This document shows, in pieces, positions 27,264 through 36,644 of a stretch of DNA of 64,000 nucleotides. The stretch's first letter is position 1. Each line of letters starts with the position of its first letter. The stretch spans positions 248,001-312,000 of the forward strand of contig NZ_APNG01000001.1 of NCBI RefSeq assembly GCF_040361255.1, written 5' to 3'. The DNA comes from Salinisphaera sp040361255 (lineage in GTDB: Bacteria; Pseudomonadota; Gammaproteobacteria; Nevskiales; Salinisphaeraceae). Both the position numbers and the translations under genes were made by a program. The notes beneath the pieces are model-generated. The model saw only the letters and a list, made by a program, of their open reading frames with translations. It had not been told where the DNA came from and ran no database searches.

Positions 27264-28655
27264 TCAAAGCCGCTCGCGTGCCGCTTCGAACTGGTCGATC
27301 ATGGCTTTCCAGCCGATCTGATTACGCCCGTTGAGCGTGAGCCGTCCGGCCTCGATCGTGAGCCGCAAACGATAGGCCGCGCCGTCGTCGACCGATTCGA
27401 TCAGGTTCTGTTGCACCAGTTCGGCCAGCGCCTGATCGATATCGCGTTCTTCGATGGCATAGGGCGAGCGACCGCTGGCGAGCATGACCTGTACGGTCAG
27501 ATCGCGGGCGAGATCTGCGGGCAGTCGGGCTTCGAAGTTCATATCGAGCTGCGAAACCACATCCGCCAGCAGACGCGCCTCGTGCATTGTTTGCGGCGCC
27601 TGGATATGCAGTTTCAGGCGAACATCGCCCTGCGGCGTGGTGAGCTGCAGGCGGGGCACATCGATACGCGGAGCACCGGCGAGCAAGGCGGGCAGTGTTT
27701 CACTGTAGAGCGTCGCCCGCGCGCTGTCGTCGAGCTTGCCGGTTTCGATATCGCGCAACAGCCCAAGCTGGGCGAACAACGCCCGCCAGGCGCGGATATC
27801 CAGATCCGCGGTTTCGGCCTCGACCCATAACGGGCCGTACGCATTGTTGTTGATCACTGCGCGGGCGATACGCCCATCCACACGGGCGCTGATCCGCGCC
27901 GGCGCGCTCGGCAGCATCTGCCATTGCCAGGCCAGAGACTGCAATAGTGCTGACTGGCCCAGCCCATCAGCGATACGCAACGAATGCGCGCGCAGCGAAC
28001 CGCCCTCGCCGGCTGCGCCCAGACGCGCCTCGAGTTCGCGCCAGGCGAGCTGACCACCGTCGGCACCGACGATCTCGAACTGTGGCGACGCCATATCAAG
28101 CGCGATCGGCCCGCCCGCCAGCGGAATACGGGCATCGGCTGAAATCGGCGCGGTTTCGATATGAGCCACGACGCGATCACGGGCAATATCCAGCGCGCGC
28201 CCGTCGAAGTGCAGATGCGACCGTGCCAGGCCGTCGAAACCCACCCGCGTGATCACGCGCAGTGGCGCAAGGCTCGGCTCGAACACATGTCGCGGCCACA
28301 GCGAGGCGGCATCGATTCGGGTCACGCCGACGCCGAGCCCGGGCTCGAAGCCTTCGCTGTTCTCGGGCGGTGCACCGAACGGCAACGGGCCGTGATAGAC
28401 GGTGGTATCCAGCGTGGTGCCGACACAGGGCGGCGCACCGCATATCGGCGCGGCAAGCTCGACGCGAATCGTGGCATGCGAGCTGAACCAGCCGCGCTCG
28501 AAATGCGCATGGGTCACCTGCGTCAGGCCCGGTCGCGCCAGCCGGGCGACCATGTCGTCGAACTCGCGCTCGAGATAGAAGCCCACCAGCGCCGGCGCGG
28601 CCACGGCCAGCCCGATCAGGGTCAAAACGCCCCAGAACAGCGTCTTGCGGATCAT
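27264..28655 (-). CDS. DUF945 (YdgA-like) periplasmic protein
   Basis: 463 residues from ATG at 28655 (MIRKTLFWGVLTLIGLAVAAPALVGF, here cited in parts: MIRKTLFWGV then a hydrophobic anchor). It continues FYLEREFDDMVARL, then HAHFERGWFSS, which matches the DUF945/YdgA pattern of a substrate-less, beta-rich periplasmic protein. A region near DIDQALAELVQQNLIE and LTLNGRNQIGW ends the protein. Function is unknown; relatives affect swarming or membrane integrity. It lies 7 bp after the GFA gene, probably in one operon. Confidence 0.7.
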   Translation of the reverse strand: MIRKTLFWGVLTLIGLAVAAPALVGFYLEREFDDMVARLARPGLTQVTHAHFERGWFSSHATIRVELAAPICGAPPCVGTTLDTTVYHGPLPFGAPPENSEGFEPGLGVGVTRIDAASLWPRHVFEPSLAPLRVITRVGFDGLARSHLHFDGRALDIARDRVVAHIETAPISADARIPLAGGPIALDMASPQFEIVGADGGQLAWRELEARLGAAGEGGSLRAHSLRIADGLGQSALLQSLAWQWQMLPSAPARISARVDGRIARAVINNNAYGPLWVEAETADLDIRAWRALFAQLGLLRDIETGKLDDSARATLYSETLPALLAGAPRIDVPRLQLTTPQGDVRLKLHIQAPQTMHEARLLADVVSQLDMNFEARLPADLARDLTVQVMLASGRSPYAIEERDIDQALAELVQQNLIESVDDGAAYRLRLTIEAGRLTLNGRNQIGWKAMIDQFEAARERL

Positions 28656-28662
28656 ACCGGCG

Positions 28663-29073
28663 TCAACCGCCGGTCTCGGATCGTGCCCCGTCAAAGCAGA
28701 CGACATCCGCTGACGGCGGCCACCAGCACGGCGTTTCGGCAACGAACGCCTGGCTTGCGATACGCGCATGCACCGGCGCGTCGAGCGTGCCCGCACGCAC
28801 CCGCACGGCATCGGGGGCGTCGTCGCGACGGCTGATCAACGGCGAACCGCAACGACCGCAGAACAGCCGATGCTTGCCGGGCGAGGATTCATAATCGCGA
28901 ATCTGGGCCTGGCCGCGGCGCCATTCGAAACAATCACGGGCGACCGGGATATTGGTTGCAAACGCCGTGCCCTGAGCCTTCTGGCAACTTCGACAGTGGC
29001 AGACCTGGATATCGGCCAGCGCGCCGGCAATCGCATAGCGCACCGCACCGCAAAGACAGCCGCCTTCGATCAT
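28663..29073 (-). CDS. GFA/CENP-V family zinc protein
   Basis: 136 residues from ATG at 29073. Zinc-binding cysteines appear in the family order: GGCLCGAVRY, VCHCRSCQKAQG and FCGRCGSPL. The fold is that of glutathione-dependent formaldehyde-activating enzyme, although many members do not act on formaldehyde and their substrate is unknown. It is divergent from the phosphorylase gene over 93 bp. Confidence 0.9.
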   Translation of the reverse strand: MIEGGCLCGAVRYAIAGALADIQVCHCRSCQKAQGTAFATNIPVARDCFEWRRGQAQIRDYESSPGKHRLFCGRCGSPLISRRDDAPDAVRVRAGTLDAPVHARIASQAFVAETPCWWPPSADVVCFDGARSETGG

Positions 29074-29166
29074 GACCACGCCTCGCGCTCGTTTCGAACC
29101 CGGCGCCAATCATAGAACCGATACCGGCATAATGCATGCTGGCACAAACCTTGTTTCTGCAAACGC

Positions 29167-30882
29167 ATGCCTGATGCAAGCTCTCCCCAGCCGGCGCCGC
29201 GCCAGACCCTGATCGACTGGCTCGATCCGCTCTACGGCCAAGCCGCCGCCCGCGACTGTCTGGACCGTGCAGCCGATGCCGCCACGCGCCACGGCCTGCC
29301 GATCGAGTCCACCACGCCGATCGACCAGGCCTTCAACGTGATGATCACGTATGGCGATATCGTCCAGCGCCCGGGCGAGGCGCCGCTGGCCACGCTGAAG
29401 GCGTTCATGGCCGATCATCTGGCCGATTCGATCGCGGCGATCCATATCCTGCCATTCTATCCGCACAGTTCGGATGACGGCTTCTCGGTGATGGACTACC
29501 GCGCGGTGGATCCGCAGCTGGGCAACTGGGACGACGTGGCGGCGCTTGGCGACGATCACCCGCTGATGTTCGATCTCGTGCTCAACCACGCTTCGCGCAA
29601 GGGCCAGTGGTTTGCGAACTATCTGGGCGATGTCGATCCCGGCCGTGACTACTTCATCGAAGTCGACCCGGCCACCGACCTGCGCGCGGTGGTACGCCCG
29701 CGCAGCACGCCGCTGCTTGCCGAGGTGGCCACCGCCCGCGGCACCCGCCATCTGTGGGCGACGTTTTCCGAAGACCAGATCGATCTGAACTTCGCCAATC
29801 CGGACGTGTTGTCGGAATTCATCGACATTATCTTCGAGTATGTCGCCCGCGGCGCGCGGCTGTTGCGCCTGGATGCGGTGGCGTTTTTATGGAAGGAAAT
29901 CGGCGGGCCCTGTATTCATCTGCCCCAGACCCATCGTCTGATCAAGTTCCTGCGCGCGCTACTGGTCTACTACGCGCCGGGCGTACAGCTGATCACCGAA
30001 ACCAATGTCCCGCATGTGGAGAACATCTCCTATCTCGTCGACGGCGACGAGGCCCATGTGGCCTATCAGTTCGCCCTGCCGCCGTTGGTTGCCGACGCGC
30101 TGCTGACCGGCGATGCCAGCACGCTCAGCCACTGGGCACGCAGCCTGCCGGCGCTGCCCGAGGGCTGTCATTTTCTGAATTTCACCGCCAGCCATGACGG
30201 CATCGGCCTGCGCGCGGTGGAATCGATTCTGGATGGCGAGGCGATCGAACATCTGGTGGATACCGTACGGACGCGCGGCGGTTTCGTGTCCACGCGCGCG
30301 GTGGCCGATGGCTCGCACAAGCCCTACGAACTCAATATTTCCTATTACGATCTGCTGGCGGCAGCCGAAGAGCGCGATACGCCGCTGCATATCGAACGCT
30401 TTATCTGTAGCCAGGCGATCGCCATGGCCCTGGCCGGCATTCCGGCTTTGTATTTTCATAGCCTGACCGCGACCCACAACGATCTGTCCCGGGTCGAGCA
30501 AAGCGGGCGCTATCGCACCATCAATCGCCGTAAATGGGATGTCGGCGAGCTGGAATATCAGCTCGCCAGCCAGAGCCACCATGCCACGGTATTCGCCCGG
30601 CTCAAGCATCTGCTGGCCGTGCGTGCGCGCCAGCCCGCCCTGCACCCGGATGCCGCCCAGACCCTGGTCGACCTGGGACCGCATCTGTTCGCGATCCAGC
30701 GCCGTGGCGGCGGCCAGACGCTGTTGGCACTGCATAACGTCACCGACCGGCCGGTCAAGGTGGCCGCCCATGTCCTGCCCGAGGCACGCCTGCGCCGCAA
30801 CGTGGTCGCGGCTACCGAAATCAGTGGTTCGAGCCGTTCGATTACGCTCGCGCCCTACGAAGTCGCCTGGATCAGCGGTTAG
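29167..30882 (+). CDS. GH13_18 phosphorylase, probably glucosylglycerate phosphorylase
   Basis: 571 residues with a sucrose-phosphorylase-type barrel: AIHILPFYPHSSDDGFSVMDY (about 91-111), nucleophile RLDAVAF (Asp236), acid/base ITETNVP (Glu278) and the third acid SHDGIG (Asp344). True sucrose phosphorylases are about 490-500 residues; this length fits the glucosylglycerate phosphorylase branch better. That enzyme converts glucosylglycerate plus phosphate to glucose-1-phosphate and glycerate. GpgS and GpgP homologues 1.4 kb away and a glycerate kinase at 43.4 kb support this. Glucosylglycerol or sucrose remain possible substrates. Confidence 0.82.
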   Translation: MPDASSPQPAPRQTLIDWLDPLYGQAAARDCLDRAADAATRHGLPIESTTPIDQAFNVMITYGDIVQRPGEAPLATLKAFMADHLADSIAAIHILPFYPHSSDDGFSVMDYRAVDPQLGNWDDVAALGDDHPLMFDLVLNHASRKGQWFANYLGDVDPGRDYFIEVDPATDLRAVVRPRSTPLLAEVATARGTRHLWATFSEDQIDLNFANPDVLSEFIDIIFEYVARGARLLRLDAVAFLWKEIGGPCIHLPQTHRLIKFLRALLVYYAPGVQLITETNVPHVENISYLVDGDEAHVAYQFALPPLVADALLTGDASTLSHWARSLPALPEGCHFLNFTASHDGIGLRAVESILDGEAIEHLVDTVRTRGGFVSTRAVADGSHKPYELNISYYDLLAAAEERDTPLHIERFICSQAIAMALAGIPALYFHSLTATHNDLSRVEQSGRYRTINRRKWDVGELEYQLASQSHHATVFARLKHLLAVRARQPALHPDAAQTLVDLGPHLFAIQRRGGGQTLLALHNVTDRPVKVAAHVLPEARLRRNVVAATEISGSSRSITLAPYEVAWISG

Positions 30883-32153
30883 CCGGCGGCCTGAGCGCGC
30901 CGCGCGTGCGGTTGCGCATCGGCGGCATTGCGATCGAATCGCCCGATGGCGACCCGATTGCGGCCCGCGGCCTTGGCCTCGTAGAGCAGGGCATCGGCAC
31001 AGGCGAGCACTGCCGACAGCGAATCATGTTCCTGCGGCTGTTTGACGTGGCATAGACCGATACTCACGGTGACCACCGAAGCCACCTTCGAGGTGGCGTG
31101 GGCAATCGCGGCATCCTCGATCGCGGCGCGCAGCGCTTCGGCATGGTCCTCGATCTCGTTTTCGCGCCCTTCGATCCAGAACACCACGAATTCCTCACCG
31201 CCGTAGCGCCCGCACACATCCAGCGGCCGCCGGGCGTGGGCTTCGATCACGCTGGCGACCTGACGCAATGCTTCATCGCCGGCCGGATGGCCGTAATGAT
31301 TGTTGTAAGCGCCGAACTGGTCGATATCCACCATCGCCAGACCGTAGTTGCTGCGCTGGCGCACGGCGTGGCCATGGGCGGTGGCCAGCGCATTTTCCAG
31401 CGCGTGTCGATTAAGCAGGCCAGTCAGGCCATCGTGGCGCGCCACCAGCTGCAACAGCTTGCGGTCGAGCCAGCTGCGCCGCAGCACATACTCGTTCGCG
31501 GCCTGCAGGTAGATCGCGAACAGCGCCAGCACGCCCGCTGCGGCGAGATGGTAGTAATCGGTCGGACTGGCGTTCACGAGCCAGATTTCCGTGATGAGTG
31601 TCAGCAGCGCAATCAGTACGCCAATCGGCAGTATCAGCCAGGAGCGCACGCGCCCGAGCGCGACCACGGCGACCATCGACACGCCGACGAATTCCACCGG
31701 GAATTCCGCGCCATACCGATTGAGCAGAATGTGATTGAACAGCAGCCCGAAGCTGACGATCGTGAACTGGCCGGCGATGACGTACTCGGTCGCGGATGAG
31801 GCACCACAACGAGCGCACCATATTAGTGCAACGACGGTTACCGGCCCGAGCACACCGATCAGCAGAACCCGCGACCACCAGGCCGCCATCGGCGGCACAC
31901 CGAAAAAGGCGGTATCGAACAGCGGGCTGATCAGTAGCACGGTCAATGCGATGGCCAGCAACGCAATACGATTGGCTACACCGGCAGCATCGTTATGGGC
32001 ACGAAACTCGCGTTCGAGCACCGGTTCGAAACGCAGCCAGCGAAAGCCGGCGTCCAGCTGCTGGCGGATCAGACCGACCATTTCCGGCGCCGATTGCGCC
32101 TTTTCGATCTCGCGGGCGTCTTCGTAGGCGTTGGTATTCGACGGCTTCGCCAT
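30879..32153 (-). CDS. Diguanylate cyclase (GGDEF) with membrane sensor
   Basis: 424 residues from ATG at 32153, preceded by GAGG at good spacing. A soluble N-terminal part (1-58) is followed by about six membrane segments (about 60-222), a short helix and the GGDEF domain. The active site is GGEEF (318-322) and the inhibitory site RPLD (309-312) lies five residues before it, so both synthesis and product inhibition should be intact. It makes cyclic-di-GMP. The stop codons of this gene and the opposing phosphorylase overlap by 3 bp. Confidence 0.93.
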   Translation of the reverse strand: MAKPSNTNAYEDAREIEKAQSAPEMVGLIRQQLDAGFRWLRFEPVLEREFRAHNDAAGVANRIALLAIALTVLLISPLFDTAFFGVPPMAAWWSRVLLIGVLGPVTVVALIWCARCGASSATEYVIAGQFTIVSFGLLFNHILLNRYGAEFPVEFVGVSMVAVVALGRVRSWLILPIGVLIALLTLITEIWLVNASPTDYYHLAAAGVLALFAIYLQAANEYVLRRSWLDRKLLQLVARHDGLTGLLNRHALENALATAHGHAVRQRSNYGLAMVDIDQFGAYNNHYGHPAGDEALRQVASVIEAHARRPLDVCGRYGGEEFVVFWIEGRENEIEDHAEALRAAIEDAAIAHATSKVASVVTVSIGLCHVKQPQEHDSLSAVLACADALLYEAKAAGRNRVAIGRFDRNAADAQPHARRAQAAG

Positions 32154-32248
32154 ACGATGCATCCTCGTACACTGCTTGCGAGCCTTCATAACATGGCCGG
32201 GCATTCAGCGGCTGAACGGGCGCATCGCAAACGCCCCCGCCTGCGGCG

Positions 32249-33481
32249 CTAGTTTTTTGCGGCCTGGGCCTGTTCGTGGTCCGCCTCGACCGCCGCATGA
32301 AAATCCGCAAGGAAATTGGGGAAGGCAGCGCGTACGCGATTCCAGGTGGGGATGAAGGGCACCTCCATGGGGTTGGCCACGTACTGCTCACCCGCCTTGA
32401 TGATCGCCTCGACGAAGACTTCCACGGTTTTTTCTTCTTTGTGCCGATCATAGCCCAGGCCATTGATCTGCGCATCGAAATAGAATCGCTCCACGCTATC
32501 GAGCGCATTGCGAAGATAGACCGCCTTGATGGTACGAATGGTTTCCGGCGGCAGCACCACACCGTAGGTGGCCAGCTTGCGATACAGCGCCTTGGCGATA
32601 TCGGCGCTCATCTTGGCCAGGCCGGTATCGGCTTCGTGATCGGAGACGGGCTGATGCTTGTGGTCGTAGGCATCGGCGATATCGACCTGGCAGATCGCGT
32701 TGGGCGTGTAGTTTCGATGCACCTCGGCGAGAATGCCGATCTCCAGCCCCCAGTCGCTGGGAATACGAATGGATTCGGCCACCGAGGCGCTCATGGCGCA
32801 TTCGCCGGATAAGGGATAGCGAAAGCTGTCCATATAGCGCAGATATTCCATATCGCCGACCACGGTCATCAGCGCGCGCACCAGCGGGGTGACGAACAGC
32901 CGCGCCACACGGCCGTTGATACCGCCATCGGCCACCCGGGCGTAGTAGCCCTTGGCGAACTTGTAGCTGAAGTTCGGGTGCACCATCGGGTAGAACAGGC
33001 GGGCCAGCAGGTCGCGACCGTAGGTCTTGATATCGCAATCGTGCATGGCCAGCACACGCCCGCGCCCCGAGGCCAGGAAGTAGCCCATGCAGTTCCAGAC
33101 GTTGGCGCCCTTGCCGGGGCGTTCAGGGGCCAGGCCTTCGGCGTCGAGCTGATCGTAGAGTGCCTGCAAACGCGGACCATCGTTCCACAGTAGCCGGTAA
33201 CGCTGACCCAGGCGTTCGAAGAACGCATGGGCATGGAGAAACTGCTGCTCGTTGGCGGCGTCCAGGCCGATGATGATCTCGTCGAGATAATCGACCTTGG
33301 CGATTTCTTCGACGATATGCGGCAACGCATCGCCTTCGAGCTCGGAATACAGGCAGGGCAGGATCAACGACATCGGCCGGCGCTCGCCGAAGGCGCGCAG
33401 CTCGGACTCGAGCGCCTCGATCGACCGATGGCCCAGCCGATGCAACGTCGTGATCAGGCCGTTCTGATGAAAATCCGCCAT
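32249..33481 (-). CDS. gpgS: Glucosyl-3-phosphoglycerate synthase (GT81 type)
   Basis: 410 residues. A GT-A glycosyltransferase with the nucleotide-sugar strand SLILPCLYSELEGDALPHIV, the acceptor/loop segment GKGANVW and the DXD-type HDCDI (Asp148/Asp150) that holds the metal. It is expected to transfer glucose from a nucleotide donor to 3-phosphoglycerate, the first step to the osmolyte glucosylglycerate. It starts 16 bp after the matching phosphatase gene. Mannosyl-3-phosphoglycerate synthase (GT55) is a different family. Confidence 0.85.
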   Translation of the reverse strand: MADFHQNGLITTLHRLGHRSIEALESELRAFGERRPMSLILPCLYSELEGDALPHIVEEIAKVDYLDEIIIGLDAANEQQFLHAHAFFERLGQRYRLLWNDGPRLQALYDQLDAEGLAPERPGKGANVWNCMGYFLASGRGRVLAMHDCDIKTYGRDLLARLFYPMVHPNFSYKFAKGYYARVADGGINGRVARLFVTPLVRALMTVVGDMEYLRYMDSFRYPLSGECAMSASVAESIRIPSDWGLEIGILAEVHRNYTPNAICQVDIADAYDHKHQPVSDHEADTGLAKMSADIAKALYRKLATYGVVLPPETIRTIKAVYLRNALDSVERFYFDAQINGLGYDRHKEEKTVEVFVEAIIKAGEQYVANPMEVPFIPTWNRVRAAFPNFLADFHAAVEADHEQAQAAKN

Positions 33482-33497
33482 GCCGTGTCCTCTTGTT

Positions 33498-34319
33498 CTA
33501 GATTTCGTGATTGGCGATCAACGCCTCGATGGCATCGGCCCAGCCGGCCGGGCCGATACCGCGCGCATGCCGGATATGCCCGGTTGCAGCGCCGTAATAG
33601 CTGCCATCGGGGCGCGCGACCCAGTAACCGATATCGGCCGCGTCGAGCATATCGGTGTCGTTGCCGCTGTCGCCCAACGCTATAGCAAGAATCGGACCGT
33701 GCGCACGCTCATAGCGCGCACGCAGCCAGTTGAGGGCATCGCCCTTGTGCGCGTTGCCCAGCACATGCACGAACCGCCCGCCCACACGTACGCACAGACC
33801 CTCGTCTTCGACGGCCTCGCGAAAGGCCTCGAGCGCGGCCTCGCTGTCCTGCCAGAGCAGCGGCTCCGACGCCTGGCGCTCCAGCGCCTGGGCCGCGTCG
33901 TCGCGATCCAGACCGGTGGCATCGACCACATCCGCGATATCCATATCGCCGAAACCGGTAAAGCGAAAACCATGCTGCGCGCGCAGGCGTTCGACCAGCG
34001 CGCGCAAGCGCGCGCGCTCGGCGCCGAGCGTGACCAGCTCCAGCGGCGTATCGGCATCGCAACGCGCGCCCTCGAAATAGCCGCGCGGCAGCGCGACCGC
34101 GCCGCCGTTTTCCACCGCGAAGGGATGGCCGTTGCCCAGTTCGACACGCAGGCTCGCGACCTCGGCCGCGGTCTTGCTGGTAACGATACAAACCGGCACA
34201 TCGTGGGCGGCCAGCATCGCCAGCGCCTGCGCGGCGGGCTGCCAGTCGTAGTCGTGGTGATCGAGCAGCGTGGCATCGAGATCGGTGAACACCACCGCCG
34301 AGGAGCGCGCCATTCTCAT
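33498..34319 (-). CDS. gpgP: Glucosyl-/mannosyl-3-phosphoglycerate phosphatase (HAD)
   Basis: 273 residues from ATG at 34319, which has GGGGTGGG just upstream. HAD motif I is FTDLDATLLD, motif II is VTSK, and motif IV is ALGDSGNDTDML; the C2B cap lies between. This pattern matches the MPGP family, which removes phosphate from glucosyl- or mannosyl-3-phosphoglycerate. The tight link to gpgS favours the glucosyl substrate. It is divergent from a two-component regulator. Confidence 0.85.
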   Translation of the reverse strand: MRMARSSAVVFTDLDATLLDHHDYDWQPAAQALAMLAAHDVPVCIVTSKTAAEVASLRVELGNGHPFAVENGGAVALPRGYFEGARCDADTPLELVTLGAERARLRALVERLRAQHGFRFTGFGDMDIADVVDATGLDRDDAAQALERQASEPLLWQDSEAALEAFREAVEDEGLCVRVGGRFVHVLGNAHKGDALNWLRARYERAHGPILAIALGDSGNDTDMLDAADIGYWVARPDGSYYGAATGHIRHARGIGPAGWADAIEALIANHEI

Positions 34320-34559
34320 AGCCCACCCCGCGAGCGCGTCCCGCTGCGACGGGCCGCTACAAACGCATCGGTCGTTGTCATGAACAAATCCGGCAGACAA
34401 GGTGCCACGGCAGGTACGCGCCGCCGCGGGGCACGCCAGTGTATGCGAGCATGCGTCACACCGGAGCGCGTGCGAATACGGATAAAATGCCCCGGGCGAT
34501 ACGCGCGGCATTCAGCACGCGGGCCTTTCGACAACACGAGGCGGGCGGGCCATTCGACT

Positions 34560-35234
34560 ATGCGCATACTGGTGATCGAGGACAATGAAGATCTCGCGGC
34601 CAATATCATCGATTTTCTGTGCGCTCGCCAGCATGTCATGGACAGCGCCAGTGACGGTGTGACCGGCCTGCATCTGGCCGTGGTCAACGACTACGATGCC
34701 ATCGTGCTGGATCTGATGCTGCCGGGCATCGACGGCTTCGACCTGTGTGCGCGCCTGCGCGGCGAAGCCGATCGCCAGACGCCGATTCTCATGCTCACCG
34801 CCCGCGATACGCTCGACGACAAGCTCGCCGGGTTTGCCTGCGGCGCCGACGATTACCTGATCAAGCCCTTTTCGTTGCTCGAACTCGATGCCCGCCTGAC
34901 CGCTCTTGGCAGCCGCGGCCCGCGCCAGAGCCAACATGTATTGCGGGTGGCCGATCTGGTGCTCAACCTGGACACTTGGCAGGTCGCGCGCGACGACCAG
35001 CGCGTGAATCTCACGCCCACCGCGCTGCGCCTGCTGGAAGTGCTCATGCGGGCGTCCCCCCGGCTGGTGCGCCGCGGCGAGCTGGAAACCGCCATCTGGG
35101 GCGATCACCCGCCGGACTCGGAAGCCTTGCGCACGCATATCCATGCCCTGCGCGCCGCCATCGACAAACCCTTCGGCACGCCGTTGCTGCATACGGTCCC
35201 CACCATGGGTTATCGCCTGATCGCGCCTGAATAG
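34560..35234 (+). CDS. OmpR-family response regulator
   Basis: 224 residues. The receiver domain (1-115) has acidic pocket ED (7-8), phospho-acceptor Asp51 in VLDLMLPG, the Thr in MLTA and Lys in LIKPF. The winged-helix DNA-binding domain is at about 125-222 (LTPTALRLLEVLM, RTHIHALR, TVPTMGYRL). The kinase gene starts 6 bp later. The 240 bp upstream, shared with gpgP, contains GATAAAATG near 34480 as a candidate -10 region. Confidence 0.94.
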   Translation: MRILVIEDNEDLAANIIDFLCARQHVMDSASDGVTGLHLAVVNDYDAIVLDLMLPGIDGFDLCARLRGEADRQTPILMLTARDTLDDKLAGFACGADDYLIKPFSLLELDARLTALGSRGPRQSQHVLRVADLVLNLDTWQVARDDQRVNLTPTALRLLEVLMRASPRLVRRGELETAIWGDHPPDSEALRTHIHALRAAIDKPFGTPLLHTVPTMGYRLIAPE

Positions 35235-35240
35235 CACGCC

Positions 35241-36518
35241 GTGTTGCGTCCGCTCGACAGCCTGCAGTTCCGGGTCACCGCCGCCCTGGCCCTGTTCGTG
35301 GCCGTGATGGCCGTACTCATGGTGCTTGCGTTGTTCGCCATCAACGAACGCCTGGAGCACGACCTGCTGGACGGTATCGTCGCCCACGAACTCGGCGAAC
35401 TGGAAACCGAATATCCCGTGGATGGCCCGGCCGCGCTGCCCAACTCGGCCACGATCAAGGCCTTCGTGGTCGCGCCCGACGAACTGGAACGCCTGCCCGC
35501 CGCGCTGCGCCCGCTGCCGCGCCACACCAGCGGGGTGAATTTGAGCTACGCCGGGCGCAATTATCGCGTGGCCACCACCATGATCGAGGGCAAACGCGCC
35601 TTTCTGACCTACGACATCACGGCCATCGAGGCGCGCGAGTCGGTGTTTCGTATCGCCCTGATCGTGGCCGTCATCATCGTCTTCGCGCTGGCGTTGCCGC
35701 TGGGGGTGTGGATCGCGCGTATCAGCCTCAAGCCGATCAATCGGCTGGCCGAGCATGTCGCACGGCTGGAGCCCGGCGCGCCCGGTCAGGCCATGGCCGA
35801 GCGTTTCGACGGCTATGAAGTGGGCACGATCGCCCGCGCCTTCGATCGCTTCATGCAGCGCCTGGACGGCTTCGTCGAGCGCGAACGCAGCTTCACCGCC
35901 GATGCCAGCCACGAACTGCGTACCCCCCTGGCGGTGATCCAGGGCGCGCTTGAAGTCCTGCGCCAGGACCCGCGCTTTGCCGACAGCGCACCACTCACCC
36001 GTGTCGAGCGGGCCTCGCGCCAGATGGCGGATCTGATCGAATCGCTGCTGTTTCTGGCCCGCGACGAACATCGCAATATCTCCAGCGAACAGCACTGCCG
36101 AGCCGATATCGTGGTCGGCGAACTGCTCGATGCCTACAAACCAATGCTCGGTGCCAGTCGCGTTCAGGTGCCCGCTCTGGATGTATCGCCAGTCGCCGCG
36201 CCGCGGATCGCGCTGGTCATTGTCTTTGGTAACCTGCTGCGCAATGCCCTGCGCCACGGCGGGCCGAATATCCGGGTAACCCTGGCCGATGGCGTACTCA
36301 GCGTTGCCGACGACGGCCCCGGCATGACCGCCAAACAGCGCCGTCGGGCATTCGAGCGCGGTTACCGGCACGGCCGCGGCGCCGGGCTCGGGCTCGGCCT
36401 GTATCTGGTCCAACGCGTAGCCCAGCGTTACGACTGGCAACTGCGGCTCACCAGCCGGCCGGGCGAAGGTACGCGTGTAGAAGTCCGGTTCGCGCCGTTG
36501 CAGGCATTTGCCGACTAG
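35241..36518 (+). CDS. Sensor histidine kinase
   Basis: 425 residues from GTG at 35241. Membrane segments at about 12-34 and 138-158 bracket a periplasmic sensor of about 100 residues. A HAMP domain (to about 212) and the dimerisation domain follow, with SHELRTPL (His224). The catalytic domain has N-box NLLRNALRHGG, DDGPGM and GLGLGLYL. It would phosphorylate the adjacent regulator. The signal is unknown; divergence from gpgP makes an osmotic or envelope cue possible but unproven. Confidence 0.94.
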   Translation: MLRPLDSLQFRVTAALALFVAVMAVLMVLALFAINERLEHDLLDGIVAHELGELETEYPVDGPAALPNSATIKAFVVAPDELERLPAALRPLPRHTSGVNLSYAGRNYRVATTMIEGKRAFLTYDITAIEARESVFRIALIVAVIIVFALALPLGVWIARISLKPINRLAEHVARLEPGAPGQAMAERFDGYEVGTIARAFDRFMQRLDGFVERERSFTADASHELRTPLAVIQGALEVLRQDPRFADSAPLTRVERASRQMADLIESLLFLARDEHRNISSEQHCRADIVVGELLDAYKPMLGASRVQVPALDVSPVAAPRIALVIVFGNLLRNALRHGGPNIRVTLADGVLSVADDGPGMTAKQRRRAFERGYRHGRGAGLGLGLYLVQRVAQRYDWQLRLTSRPGEGTRVEVRFAPLQAFAD

Positions 36519-36644
36519 CTCGGCACGACCTGCCCGGTGCGATTCGCGGGCCCGCTCTTAACGTCATCTTGATATCGAGTTGACGGATTACGCAGCCCGA
36601 TATCGGCATGATGAGTCCGGTTTTTTTGCAATGCAGGAGCCTCC

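Noticed and set aside
34512..36440. 642-codon minus-strand frame over the two-component genes
   Set aside because: Antisense to a regulator and kinase with complete motifs.
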